Source: Sphingopyxis terrae subsp. terrae NBRC 15098 (GTDB lineage Bacteria; Pseudomonadota; Alphaproteobacteria; Sphingomonadales; Sphingomonadaceae). Taken from it: DNA of 64,000 nt. Under the pieces are notes generated by a model. That model was not told where the DNA came from, searched no databases, and saw only the letters and a list, made by a program, of their open reading frames with translations. Position numbers and translations under genes: made by a program. Shown piece by piece: positions 56,609 to 64,000 of this stretch. Location: contig NZ_BCZQ01000004.1 of NCBI RefSeq assembly GCF_001598815.1, positions 124,001 through 188,000 of the forward strand. The letters are read 5' to 3'. Position 1 is the stretch's first letter. Each line of letters starts with the position of its first letter.

Positions 56609-56611
56609 CCG

Positions 56612-56872
56612 ATGAAATGGACCTCGGCGCTCGCCATCTATCTGCTTATCTGGGCGTTCAGCACCTTTTTCGTGCTGCCCTTCCACGGCCGCCGCGCCGA
56701 GGATGATGCCGTGCCGTTGATCGACGGTCAGGAGCCGGGCGCACCCGCGCGCTTCCACCCGCTGCGCATCCTGATCCAGATCACGATCGTCGCGACGATC
56801 GCCTTCGGCCTCTTCTATGTCGCCTATATCAACGGCTGGACAAACCCTGACGTCCTGAGCGGCCGCGCCTGA
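56612..56872 (+). CDS. DUF1467 family small membrane protein
   Basis: An 86-residue protein with two helices (TSALAIYLLIWAFSTFFVL and LIQITIVATIAFGLFYVAYI) separated by the hydrophilic loop PFHGRRAEDDAVPLIDGQEP, the DUF1467 pattern. The family commonly lies near nuo and rnj genes in alphaproteobacteria. Three bases separate it from rnj, making it the last gene of the long nuo transcript. Function unknown. Confidence 0.85.
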   Translation: MKWTSALAIYLLIWAFSTFFVLPFHGRRAEDDAVPLIDGQEPGAPARFHPLRILIQITIVATIAFGLFYVAYINGWTNPDVLSGRA

Positions 56873-56946
56873 CGCGGCAGGGCGGTTTAGGGTAGAAGGG
56901 CTGCTTTGGGGTGGGAAGCGGACATAACTACCGCTACACGACGACA

Positions 56947-57303
56947 ATGCCTCGCTACACCAATATCGAAGAAGTTTTCCCTTCTCCGCAGTATGGTAAT
57001 ACCGGCCCAAAGGGTTGGGGATTTCATCTTTGGAGCGACTTGATCGACGATGAGGCACCTCATCGCGCAGTCTTAGAGCAGTTCGCGGAGATGTACCCAA
57101 AATCCGGCATCCACCTGCCGCCATATGATCGTTACGAAGATTATGTTGAGTGCGACGCCGTGTGGAACTCAAAGCCTGTGTGGATCTATTACGAGACAAT
57201 ACTCAGCCACTTGTGGATGTGGTCAGCCGATCGGGAGGCTGTGGCTGAAATGCGAGCTGCCTTGATCTCCGTCGCCGATCGAACGTCAAAAACCGGTCGA
57301 TAG
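56947..57303 (+). CDS. Orphan small acidic protein, compositionally atypical
   Basis: A 118-residue soluble protein starting MPRYTNIEEVFPSPQYGNT. It is rich in aromatic and acidic residues (GWGFHLWSDLIDDE, YDRYEDYVECDAVW, LSHLWMWSADREAV) with no signal peptide or membrane segment and no family I recognise. The DNA is clearly poorer in G+C than its neighbours, and codons rare here (TTA Leu, ATA Ile, AAA) occur. Size and composition resemble immunity or small cytoplasmic accessory proteins, but no toxin gene is adjacent. Probably acquired horizontally; start could also be a GTG further upstream (56911 frame). Confidence 0.65.
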   Translation: MPRYTNIEEVFPSPQYGNTGPKGWGFHLWSDLIDDEAPHRAVLEQFAEMYPKSGIHLPPYDRYEDYVECDAVWNSKPVWIYYETILSHLWMWSADREAVAEMRAALISVADRTSKTGR

Positions 57304-57338
57304 CAGCCCATCCACTGCCGCGCGCCCTGGCTACGCAA

Positions 57339-59696
57339 TCAGTTCCGCAGGCGGTCGATCGCCTGCGCCAGTGCCACGTACAGCTTGCCGATGTCCGACG
57401 ACAGCAGCGTCACGCTGATCGCCGATCCGTCGCGCGCGCCGATCAACAGGCGCAGCATCGCCTCGAAGTCATGGATGAACTGATTGACCGCTGCGTGGAA
57501 ACCATCGTCATTCTGGTAGAGGCGCAGAATTTCCTTGGTTTCGCTGTTGTCGAGCAGCTTCACCGCGCGCCGCGCGAAGATGCCGCGATCCCCCTTCAGA
57601 TAGGCGTCCCACGCGGCGTCGCTGACCTCACTCGACATCACCTTGGTAATGTCGATCGCGCTCGATTTGAGCGCTTCGGTGAGGATGCCGACCTGTTTCG
57701 CGAGCGAGTCGCGATCCGATGCGGCAATGGCCTGCTCGGCTTCGGCCACGCGCTGTTCGACGCTGGCGCTGGTGTCCATGATCGTGATGAGCTGGCGCAT
57801 GAGCCGATCGGCGGCGCCATTCGCCGCTTCCACCGCGCGCTGCGAGGCATCCTCGACCGCCTTGAGCTGCGCCGCCACTTCGGTCTTGAACGCCGCGTCG
57901 ATGGCCTCGGTCGCGGTCGCCTGCATCGCATCGCGGGCATTCCCGACCAGTCGCTCGAGCGTCTGCCGCGCTTCGTCGGCTGCGGACTCGGCGGTGGTGC
58001 GAACTTCGGCAAGCGTCGCGATCATCCGCGCCCCGCCTTGGTCGGCGAAATCGTCCGCCCCGGCGCGCAGCCGGGCCAGGGCCGCATCGGCGTCGGCAAG
58101 CGCTGCGTTGACCCGATCGGTCAGCGCCTGTTGGCTTTCGCCATGCTCGGCCATCTTGGCTTCATTCGCCTGCAACGTCGATTTGACTGCGTTGACGTGT
58201 GACAAGGTCGATTGCGCGACGAGTTCGGAGGCTTCGAGCAGCGGCTTGATCTGCCCGAGCGCACCTTGGGTCGCCTTGCCGTGCGAGGCCATGCGGTCGA
58301 GCGCATGGGGCAGCGTTTCGTCGAGTTCGCGCGTCACCGCATCGAGCGCGAGCAACAGCGACTCGGCGTGGGTGATCAGCTGATGCGCCGAATTATTCCC
58401 CGTCTGCACATCGGCGATGAAGGCGCCGAGTTGTGCCTTGGTATCGTCGATCGCCCGGCCGATGACGCCGGTGCTGGCCGATACGCTGACATCGAGCACC
58501 TCGAGCTGCTGCCGCGTTTCGGTGACATGCGCCGTAATCCGCGCCGCGAGTTCCTCGCTCGCCGTGCCATGCGCCGCGAGCTGGTCGCCAAGCGCGGTGC
58601 CGGCTGCTTCTGCCGACGCAAGGCGTGCATCCATCTGGTCTGCGGCGGCATCGACCCGGTCGCGATATTGTTGCCAGGTGGTGTCGAGCCGCGCGCCCAG
58701 ATTGTCGACCGTCGTCTGCAGCGTATCGCGGATCGAAGCCGAGGATTGGGTGATTTGCGCCAGCGCGACGCCATGCGCGTCGGTGACTTGCGACGCCGCG
58801 GCAATCAGCCCCGATTCGGTTTCCTGCGTCTGCTGTTGCAGCGCGCCGAGCGCTTCGTGGAGGCCCGCTGCGGCGGCTTCGCCGGTCCGCGCGGCCTTGG
58901 CCGCCTCTTCGCCGAGTTCGGCGAGCTTGGCTTCAAGATTCGCGCCCTGCTGATGTGCGACGAGCCCCGCTTCGCGGAAATTGACCGCGAGCCGCTGCGC
59001 CACATCGTCGATGCGCGGCAGCCCGGCGAGCAGGCCGTCCATGCGCTGCATCGCGACATCGCCCGATCGCGCGAGCTGGTCGTGGGCGTTGGCGATGACC
59101 GACGCATTGGTTGCGAGCTTGTCGCTGCTATCGTTGAGCCGGAGCACGGCATCGACGCCCAGCTGCTGAACATTGCGCGCCTGTTCCGAAAGCTGACGCT
59201 GAGCCTCGCCGAGTTTCTCGCCAAGCACCGCCATTGATTGCGCAAGCGCATCATTTTCATGGCGCAGCGCCGCGGCGAGGCGGGCAAAGCGCGCCTGTTC
59301 GGACCGGCTCGACCGAAGCAGCGCCATCCAGAGCAGAGTCAGCAAAGCGAGCGGCATCGACAGGGTCGCGACAAGCGCCGGCCATTGATCGAGCGCGACC
59401 GGACGCGCGAAACCCTTCGTCGCGGTAAACAGAGCGAACAGGCACCAGCCGAGGCCGATGATTACCAGCAGCGTCGGCAACAGCCGGTCGCGCCACGCGC
59501 CGCTCTCTGCATCGGGCATATCGTCGTCATCGGTCGCGAGCGGCGTCATATCGAGCCATTCGCGCTCGACCGGAACCTCGGCTTCGAGGGCGGGCGCGGC
59601 TTCGCTCGCCGGTGCATCGGTCTGCGCCGGCGTCTCATTCTCCGGGTTTGCCGCGGACTCCCGCCACAGACCGACGATTTTCTTTTCCCCCGTCAT
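57339..59696 (-). CDS. Membrane-anchored long coiled-coil protein, TipN-like
   Basis: A 785-residue protein. The first 65 residues are acidic and disordered; two membrane helices follow (LLPTLLVIIGLGWCLFALFT near 70-91 and a second near 104-125). Residues ~130-680 are almost all helical coiled coil rich in A, E, Q and D. The last ~100 residues form a compact conserved domain (SDAAWDAYLKGDRGIFARRA, FIHDFEAMLRLLIGARDGSA, LSSDIGKLYVALAQAI). Two N-terminal helices plus a giant coiled coil and this C-terminus suggest a cell-pole organiser like Caulobacter TipN; that is inference, not proof. It diverges from the Hpt-like gene with 47 bases between. Confidence 0.75.
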   Translation of the reverse strand: MTGEKKIVGLWRESAANPENETPAQTDAPASEAAPALEAEVPVEREWLDMTPLATDDDDMPDAESGAWRDRLLPTLLVIIGLGWCLFALFTATKGFARPVALDQWPALVATLSMPLALLTLLWMALLRSSRSEQARFARLAAALRHENDALAQSMAVLGEKLGEAQRQLSEQARNVQQLGVDAVLRLNDSSDKLATNASVIANAHDQLARSGDVAMQRMDGLLAGLPRIDDVAQRLAVNFREAGLVAHQQGANLEAKLAELGEEAAKAARTGEAAAAGLHEALGALQQQTQETESGLIAAASQVTDAHGVALAQITQSSASIRDTLQTTVDNLGARLDTTWQQYRDRVDAAADQMDARLASAEAAGTALGDQLAAHGTASEELAARITAHVTETRQQLEVLDVSVSASTGVIGRAIDDTKAQLGAFIADVQTGNNSAHQLITHAESLLLALDAVTRELDETLPHALDRMASHGKATQGALGQIKPLLEASELVAQSTLSHVNAVKSTLQANEAKMAEHGESQQALTDRVNAALADADAALARLRAGADDFADQGGARMIATLAEVRTTAESAADEARQTLERLVGNARDAMQATATEAIDAAFKTEVAAQLKAVEDASQRAVEAANGAADRLMRQLITIMDTSASVEQRVAEAEQAIAASDRDSLAKQVGILTEALKSSAIDITKVMSSEVSDAAWDAYLKGDRGIFARRAVKLLDNSETKEILRLYQNDDGFHAAVNQFIHDFEAMLRLLIGARDGSAISVTLLSSDIGKLYVALAQAIDRLRN

Positions 59697-59743
59697 CGGG
59701 CCATCTTAGCATCAAATGCCCACCATGAAACGGAAACTTAACC

Positions 59744-60061
59744 ATGGGCTGTCAAGGCTGTGGAATGTCGTTCGACAGCGGCCCTCTCGATCGCTTTCTC
59801 TCTTCGGCCATCGGCGACGATGCGGCGATGGCGACGGATCTGCGCGCCGTTTTTGCCGACAGCGCCCGCGAGCTTGCCGACCTGATGCGCCGGTCGCGCT
59901 GCGATGCCAACTGGCATATGGCGGCGCTGCGGCTCAAGAGCCTCGCCGCGACCTTCGGGGTCATCTCGCTGATCGAGCTTGCGGAAGGCGCGATGGCCGG
60001 GGTCCCGGGCGATCCGGCAGTGCTGCGCGATATCAACGCCGCCATCGACGCCATCGGCTGA
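59744..60061 (+). CDS. Hpt-like protein lacking the phosphorylatable histidine
   Basis: A 105-residue all-helical protein. The segment WHMAALRLKSLAATFGVISL aligns with the histidine phosphotransfer motif (AAHxLKGSAxxxGA), but the position of the active His is Leu (AALRLKS) and the Gly is Ser. The rest (LRAVFADSARELADLMRRS, LIELAEGAM) fits an Hpt helical bundle. It should therefore be unable to relay phosphate and may act as a dock or inhibitor in a phosphorelay. Start ATG at 59744 gives MGCQGCGMSFD; ATG 59765 (MSFDSGPLDRF) is as plausible. Adjacent to a probable polarity factor. Confidence 0.7.
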   Translation: MGCQGCGMSFDSGPLDRFLSSAIGDDAAMATDLRAVFADSARELADLMRRSRCDANWHMAALRLKSLAATFGVISLIELAEGAMAGVPGDPAVLRDINAAIDAIG

Positions 60062-60221
60062 CCCGGTTTCGGGTTCAAACGCCGTTCAGGCGGCAACCTC
60101 CATTGGAAATATCGACTGTGCTCGTCTTGCCATGGCAACGCGACGGGGCTAGCCGCGTTGCTGAACGTGGCCGGACCTGTTCGTGCGGGAAACCGGCGGC
60201 TGATACAAAGGAGAGATTTCG

Positions 60222-61514
60222 ATGTTCAAGCGTTTCCGCCAGACGTCCGCAACCGCCGTTGCCGCCGTCCTCGGCTGCGCCCTGATTGTCGCCGCGCCCG
60301 CCGTCGCGAAGGAAAAGCCGAAAAAGGAAGAAGAGCAGAAGGGCGCGCAGCTCAAGCCCAGCAAGGAATTCAGCCCTGCGCTCAAGAAGCTGACCGAGGC
60401 GGCGAAGGCCAAGGACATGGCGGCCCTCGAAGCCGCATTGGCCGAAGGGCAGGCGAGCGCGACGAGCCCCGACGACAAATATCTGGTATCTTTCTACGAA
60501 CTTCAGCTCGGCATCGGCAAGAGCGACAAGGCGATCCAGGGCAAGGCGCTCGACGGGATGCTTGAATCGGGCCTGACGCCGCCGGAAAGCCTGGCCGCCT
60601 ATAATTTCTTCTCGGGCAATTTCGCCTATGGCGACAAGGATTATGCGAAGGCCGTCAAGCGTCTGGAAGCCGCAAAGGCCGCCGGTTCGACCGAGCAGGC
60701 ACTGCCGGTGCTGCTGATGGACAGCTATCTCAAGCTGAACCAGGTCGATCAGGGGCTTGCTGTTGCGAAGGACGCGATCGCCGCGGCGCGTGCCGCGGGC
60801 CGTGTGCCGTCGGAAGAACTTTATGTTCGCCCGGCAAGTGCCTTGCAGGCGGCGAAGCGCAACAGCGAACTGCTCGATATGCTGGCGATGCGCCTGCAGG
60901 ACTATCCGCAGCCGGTGATCTGGCGGAACACGCTCTTCATCCTGCTGCAGCAGGAAGCGAGCGACAAGGTCATGAACCTCGACACGTTCCGCCTGATGCG
61001 CGCAACCAAGTCGATGACGCAGCGTCCCGAATATCTTGAATATGCCGCGCTGGCGACCGAGGCAGGCTATCCGAATGAAGCAGTGGCCGTGATCAAGGAA
61101 GGCCAGGCTGCGAACGTCATCCAGACGTCCGACGAGCGTTTCAACACGATCCTCGAATCGCAGGAACCGCGCGCCAAGGCCGACGCCGTCGCGCTCAAGG
61201 GCGACGCGGCCAAGCCTGCAACCGCAGCGAACCCCAAGCTGGCGCGCCAGACCGCCGACGGCCTTGTCGGCATCGGCGACTATGCGACCGCGATCTCGCT
61301 GTATGAAAAGGCGGCTGCCGGCGGCGACCCGCTTGCGCAATATCGCCTCGGCGTCGCGCAGGCTCTCGCTGGGCAGAAGGATGCGGCGATCGCCAGCTTC
61401 GCGAAGGTGCAGGGTGACCGGGCACGTCTCGCGAATCTGTCGACCATCCACCTGTCGGCAAAAGCGCCCGCTGCAGCCGCAGCAGCGGCTCCCGCCACCG
61501 CACCGGCGAACTGA
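60222..61514 (+). CDS. Exported TPR/Sel1-like repeat protein of unknown function
   Basis: A 430-residue protein with a signal peptide (TAVAAVLGCALIVAAPAVAK, cleavage near 29) followed by a lysine-rich stretch KEKPKKEEEQKG. Residues ~45-410 are paired helices of TPR type (FFSGNFAYGDKDYAKAVKRL, YLKLNQVDQGLAVAKDAI, LVGIGDYATAISLYEKAAAG, QYRLGVAQALAGQKDAAIAS). The C-terminus is an Ala/Pro run. Probably a periplasmic scaffold; no catalytic motif. AAAGGAGA precedes the ATG. A strong symmetric terminator follows. Confidence 0.78.
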   Translation: MFKRFRQTSATAVAAVLGCALIVAAPAVAKEKPKKEEEQKGAQLKPSKEFSPALKKLTEAAKAKDMAALEAALAEGQASATSPDDKYLVSFYELQLGIGKSDKAIQGKALDGMLESGLTPPESLAAYNFFSGNFAYGDKDYAKAVKRLEAAKAAGSTEQALPVLLMDSYLKLNQVDQGLAVAKDAIAAARAAGRVPSEELYVRPASALQAAKRNSELLDMLAMRLQDYPQPVIWRNTLFILLQQEASDKVMNLDTFRLMRATKSMTQRPEYLEYAALATEAGYPNEAVAVIKEGQAANVIQTSDERFNTILESQEPRAKADAVALKGDAAKPATAANPKLARQTADGLVGIGDYATAISLYEKAAAGGDPLAQYRLGVAQALAGQKDAAIASFAKVQGDRARLANLSTIHLSAKAPAAAAAAAPATAPAN

Positions 61515-61522
61515 TCGGACAT

Positions 61523-61561
61523 AAAAAGGGGCGCCCTCCCGCAAGGAGGGCGCCCCTTTTT
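61523..61561. terminator. Bidirectional Rho-independent terminator
   Basis: AAAAAGGGGCGCCCTCC (61523-61539) pairs perfectly over 17 bases with 61545-61561 around a 5-base CGCAA loop, with A-run and T-run flanks that serve both the TPR gene and the convergent Lrp gene. Confidence 0.9.
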
Positions 61562-61574
61562 GTGCGCGCCGCGA

Positions 61575-62051
61575 TTATGGCTCGACCGGGATGCCAGCGA
61601 GTTGTTTGGCGGTGCGAATCGTAAGCGACGTCTTCACGCTCGTGACATTCGGTGCCGAGGTGAGATGCGCCGTCAGGAACGACTGAAAGCTCTGCAAGTC
61701 GCGCGCGACGACCTTCAGCAGGAAGTCGATTTCGCCGTTGAGCATGTAACATTCGCGCACTTCGGCCAGCCCGCCGACATAATCCTCGAACGCCTTGAGG
61801 TCGGATTCGGCCTGACTGCGCAGGCTGACCATCGCGAAGACGGTAATCCCGTAACCCAGCTTCGCGGCATCGAGATCGGCGTGATAGGATCGTATCACGC
61901 CCGACTCCTCCAGCGCGCGGACGCGGCGCAGGCACGGGGGAGCCGTCAGCCCCACCTGCTGTGCCAATTCCACGTTGGTTATGCGCCCGTTTTTCTGCAG
62001 CTCGTTGAGGATCTGCAAATCAATTTGATCGAACTTCTGGCTTGCCATCAT
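61575..62051 (-). CDS. Lrp/AsnC family transcriptional regulator
   Basis: A 158-residue regulator. An N-terminal AsnC-type helix-turn-helix (FDQIDLQILNELQKNGRITN, VELAQQVGLTAPPCLRRVRAL) precedes a RAM effector domain (residues ~70-150) with GYGITVFAMVSL, VRECYMLNGEIDFLLKVVAR and SSxTIRT-like SVKTSLTIRTAKQ. Closest in look to leucine-responsive Lrp. Target genes are not evident; it is convergent with the TPR gene. Double ATG at the start, so the second may be used. Confidence 0.92.
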   Translation of the reverse strand: MMASQKFDQIDLQILNELQKNGRITNVELAQQVGLTAPPCLRRVRALEESGVIRSYHADLDAAKLGYGITVFAMVSLRSQAESDLKAFEDYVGGLAEVRECYMLNGEIDFLLKVVARDLQSFQSFLTAHLTSAPNVTSVKTSLTIRTAKQLAGIPVEP

Positions 62052-62200
62052 TGAAACATCCGCTTTCCCCGATTGCCCTCACCATAATATTATTTCAGGC
62101 GATTGCAATTGTCCCACAATGTGACGTGGCGCCCTTACCCTCTTTCGTGAGCGATTGATTCACGCTAGCCGCTAAGCTTCCGCTAACCAACAAAACGGGA

Positions 62201-63835
62201 ATGGGCTGGCCTCGCGTGACCGCTGACTCGATGATCGCGACCATCTTGCGGCAAGCGCCGGCGGACCGCCGTGCGAGCATCGCCGCGTGGCGCCAGCTCA
62301 CCGATATTCTGGCGCAGCGCGGCAATCAACTGGATACGACCGATATACGTCGCGCCTTCCACGCGCTCGCGGTGCTGCGCCGCGATGTGCCTGAAAAGGT
62401 GCGGCGCGATTGCGCCGTTGCGGTGGCCCGCCACGGACGCTTTGCGCCGCTGGTCGCCTTTTATGCGAATGATGTGCCGGCGGTATCCGCAACGATGCTG
62501 CGCCGCGCTCGGCTGGCCGAAGCGGACTGGTTGGCGATGCTGCCGACGACCGCCGCCACCGCGCGCTCGATCCTCGCCGGGCGCAGCGATTTGCCCGTGA
62601 GCGTGCGCCGCGCACTGGACAGTTTGGGAGCGGGATCGGTCGCGCTGCCGCAACCCGCGATCGCGGCCGCCGACGCTTCGGCAGCGGATATCGTCGACGA
62701 GGCGCCTGCTAGCCAGATCAGCGAACTGGTTCGGCGAATTGACAAATATCAGTCGTCGCGCAGCAAGCCTGCTCCGGCAAGGCCGCGCACGAGCTTCCTG
62801 TTCGAAACCGGACCCGACGGCGTGATCCGCTGGGTCGACGGAATAACCCGCGGCGCGGCGATCGGTCTGTCGATCGCCGAGAGCGCCTTGGGCGGCGAGC
62901 CAGGGACCGATGGCGCCGCAGTGGGCGCGTTTCGCCAGCGTGCCGAAATCGTCAACGCCCGTATGATCCTTGAAGGGTCGGCAGCTGACGCCGGCGAATG
63001 GCGCTTTTCGGCATTGCCCTGGTTCGATCCCGCGACCGGCCAGTTTTGCGGCTATCGCGGCACCGCTCGGCGGCCGCAGCACAATGAATTGCCTTATGGC
63101 CGCCCGGAATCGAGCGATTCGGGCGACTCTATCCGGCAGTTGATCCATGAACTGCGCAGCCCGCTCAATGCGATCTCGGGCTTTGCCCAGATTATTTCGG
63201 GACAGATGTTCGGTCCGGTCAGCGGCGCCTATCGCAAGATGGCCGATTCGATCATCGCCGACGCGGGCGCGGTTCAGGACATCATCGACGATCTTGAGGT
63301 CGCGGCACGTTCGACAGGCGTCGTTGAGACGAAGGCGAGCGACGAGGTCGCCGACCTTGCGACGGTGATGGCGCAGATCGAAGGCGACCTGGCGCCGCTG
63401 CTCGCCGACCAGCGGATCGACCTCAGCATTTCGCGCGTCGGCGGTCCCTTTCTGGCTCATGCCGACGATGCCAATTCGCGGCGGATGGTTGGTCGTCTGC
63501 TCACCGCACTCGTCGATATTTGCGAAGCCGGTACGACGCTTGTCGGGCAGCTGGTTGCGGAGGCCGGTCCCGATGACATGCTGCAACTGCGCATCGTGCG
63601 TCCCGCCGCGATCCGCTTCGCATCGGCGGCCGATCTGCTCGATCCGGGCTTCAGCCCCGAAGGCGAGGCGCCCGGGGCTGCGATCCTCAGCCTCGGCTTC
63701 TCGTTGCGACTGGTTGACAGCCTGGCGCGCGGCGCCGGGGGACGACTCGATATCGGTCATAATGCCTTGACCTTGTATCTTCCCTCGGCCAACCCAAGGG
63801 CCGACACCGAACTCGGTGCCCAACACGGCGAATAG
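62201..63835 (+). CDS. Sensor histidine kinase with degenerate ATP-binding domain
   Basis: A 544-residue cytoplasmic protein. The N-terminal ~200 residues are helical (VLRRDVPEKVRRDCAVAVAR, DUF2336-like repeats). A PAS-like region (FLFETGPDGVIRWVDGITRG) follows at ~205-290. The HisKA H-box IHELRSPLNAISGFAQIISG is intact at ~320. The HATPase region is weak: the N-box position reads RRMVGRLLTALVDIC without the Asn, no clear G1 DxGxG, but a G2-like LGFSLRLVDSLARGAGG remains. Kinase activity is uncertain. No membrane helices and no neighbouring response regulator. ATG 62201 sits right against GGGA; starts at 62216 or 62231 are possible. Confidence 0.82.
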   Translation: MGWPRVTADSMIATILRQAPADRRASIAAWRQLTDILAQRGNQLDTTDIRRAFHALAVLRRDVPEKVRRDCAVAVARHGRFAPLVAFYANDVPAVSATMLRRARLAEADWLAMLPTTAATARSILAGRSDLPVSVRRALDSLGAGSVALPQPAIAAADASAADIVDEAPASQISELVRRIDKYQSSRSKPAPARPRTSFLFETGPDGVIRWVDGITRGAAIGLSIAESALGGEPGTDGAAVGAFRQRAEIVNARMILEGSAADAGEWRFSALPWFDPATGQFCGYRGTARRPQHNELPYGRPESSDSGDSIRQLIHELRSPLNAISGFAQIISGQMFGPVSGAYRKMADSIIADAGAVQDIIDDLEVAARSTGVVETKASDEVADLATVMAQIEGDLAPLLADQRIDLSISRVGGPFLAHADDANSRRMVGRLLTALVDICEAGTTLVGQLVAEAGPDDMLQLRIVRPAAIRFASAADLLDPGFSPEGEAPGAAILSLGFSLRLVDSLARGAGGRLDIGHNALTLYLPSANPRADTELGAQHGE

Positions 63836-63870
63836 CCGAACCGCATAGGGGCGGGGTAAAGGGGAATAAG

Positions 63871-64000
63871 GTGGGTTCTGCGGCCAATATTCAGGCCTAT
63901 CCTCCGGAATCCGGTCAAATTGCACTCAAGGACGGTGAGGCGCCGCGCTTTTGGGTGACGATCGATACCGAGGAAGATTTTGACTGGAACGGACCATTTT
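63871..64000 (+). CDS. Polysaccharide deacetylase-like protein, 3' truncated by window edge
   Basis: Only the first 43 codons are present. They start at GTG 63871 with GGGGAA upstream and begin VGSAANIQAYPPESG. The segment PRFWVTIDTEEDFDWNGPF matches the N-terminal strand and metal-binding Asp region of WalW-type polysaccharide deacetylases (TIDTEEDFDW). This would remove acetyl groups from cell-surface sugars. It lies 35 bases after the histidine kinase on the same strand and may be co-transcribed. Confidence 0.65.
   Translation, partial: MGSAANIQAYPPESGQIALKDGEAPRFWVTIDTEEDFDWNGPF

Noticed and set aside
54956..57199. A 747-codon minus-strand frame opposite rnj and DUF1467
   Set aside because: The RNase J reading has complete catalytic motifs; the antisense translation is low-complexity and basic/acidic without any recognisable fold.

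Overview
The window is a high-GC chromosomal segment from an alphaproteobacterium, most likely a sphingomonad of the Sphingopyxis type. Supporting signs are the zapA-6S RNA-ygfA order, a CpdR-type receiver protein, DUF2842 and DUF1467 proteins, a complete 14-gene nuo operon followed by birA, coaX and rnj, and intergenic palindromes of the kind common in sphingomonads. It is almost wholly core chromosome: I see no prophage, insertion sequence, integrase or CRISPR array. Genus assignment is inference from gene content and order.

Layout. 1-13 kb: end of a DEAD-box helicase gene, an MDR oxidoreductase, tRNA-Ala, a DUF4349 lipoprotein, a UvrD/PcrA helicase behind a DUF2520 Rossmann protein, tRNA-Val, CpdR, an N-formylglutamate amidohydrolase, a candidate small RNA, tRNA-Pro, a minimal RadC-type JAB protein, thymidylate synthase, and the E1alpha-E1beta-E2 genes of a branched-chain 2-oxoacid dehydrogenase. 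14-21.8 kb: a leftward cluster of four exported proteins, three small DUF11-type proteins followed by a 1709-residue protein with a predicted outer-membrane barrel. This is the best candidate for an undescribed system. 22-26.3 kb: AI-2E family permease, tRNA-Asp, an unknown exported protein, then DUF2842, 5-formyl-THF cyclo-ligase, 6S RNA, ZapA and a ZauP-like protein. 26.5-34 kb: tkt-gap-pgk-(unknown)-fba sugar-phosphate cluster, an O-methyltransferase and ThiE. 34-38 kb: OPT transporter, EF-P, inositol monophosphatase, YbjN-like protein.

38.5-56.9 kb is one long rightward operon: nuoA to nuoN with almost every junction overlapping by 1, 4 or 8 bases, running on into birA, coaX, rnj and a DUF1467 gene. 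Two small membrane-protein genes not belonging to standard complex I sit inside it: a 78-residue one between nuoD and nuoE and a 53-residue one between nuoE and nuoF. The latter is stitched by TGATG overlaps at both ends.

56.9-64 kb: a low-GC orphan gene, a TipN-like polar coiled-coil protein divergent from an Hpt-like protein that lacks the phosphorylatable histidine, a TPR protein, an Lrp/AsnC regulator, a histidine kinase with an eroded ATP-binding domain, and the start of a probable polysaccharide deacetylase cut by the window end.

Repeats: an imperfect inverted repeat lies in frame inside the E2 linker coding region; two related head-to-head GC-rich palindromes lie before pgk and before the inositol monophosphatase gene; a further palindrome follows the E2 gene.
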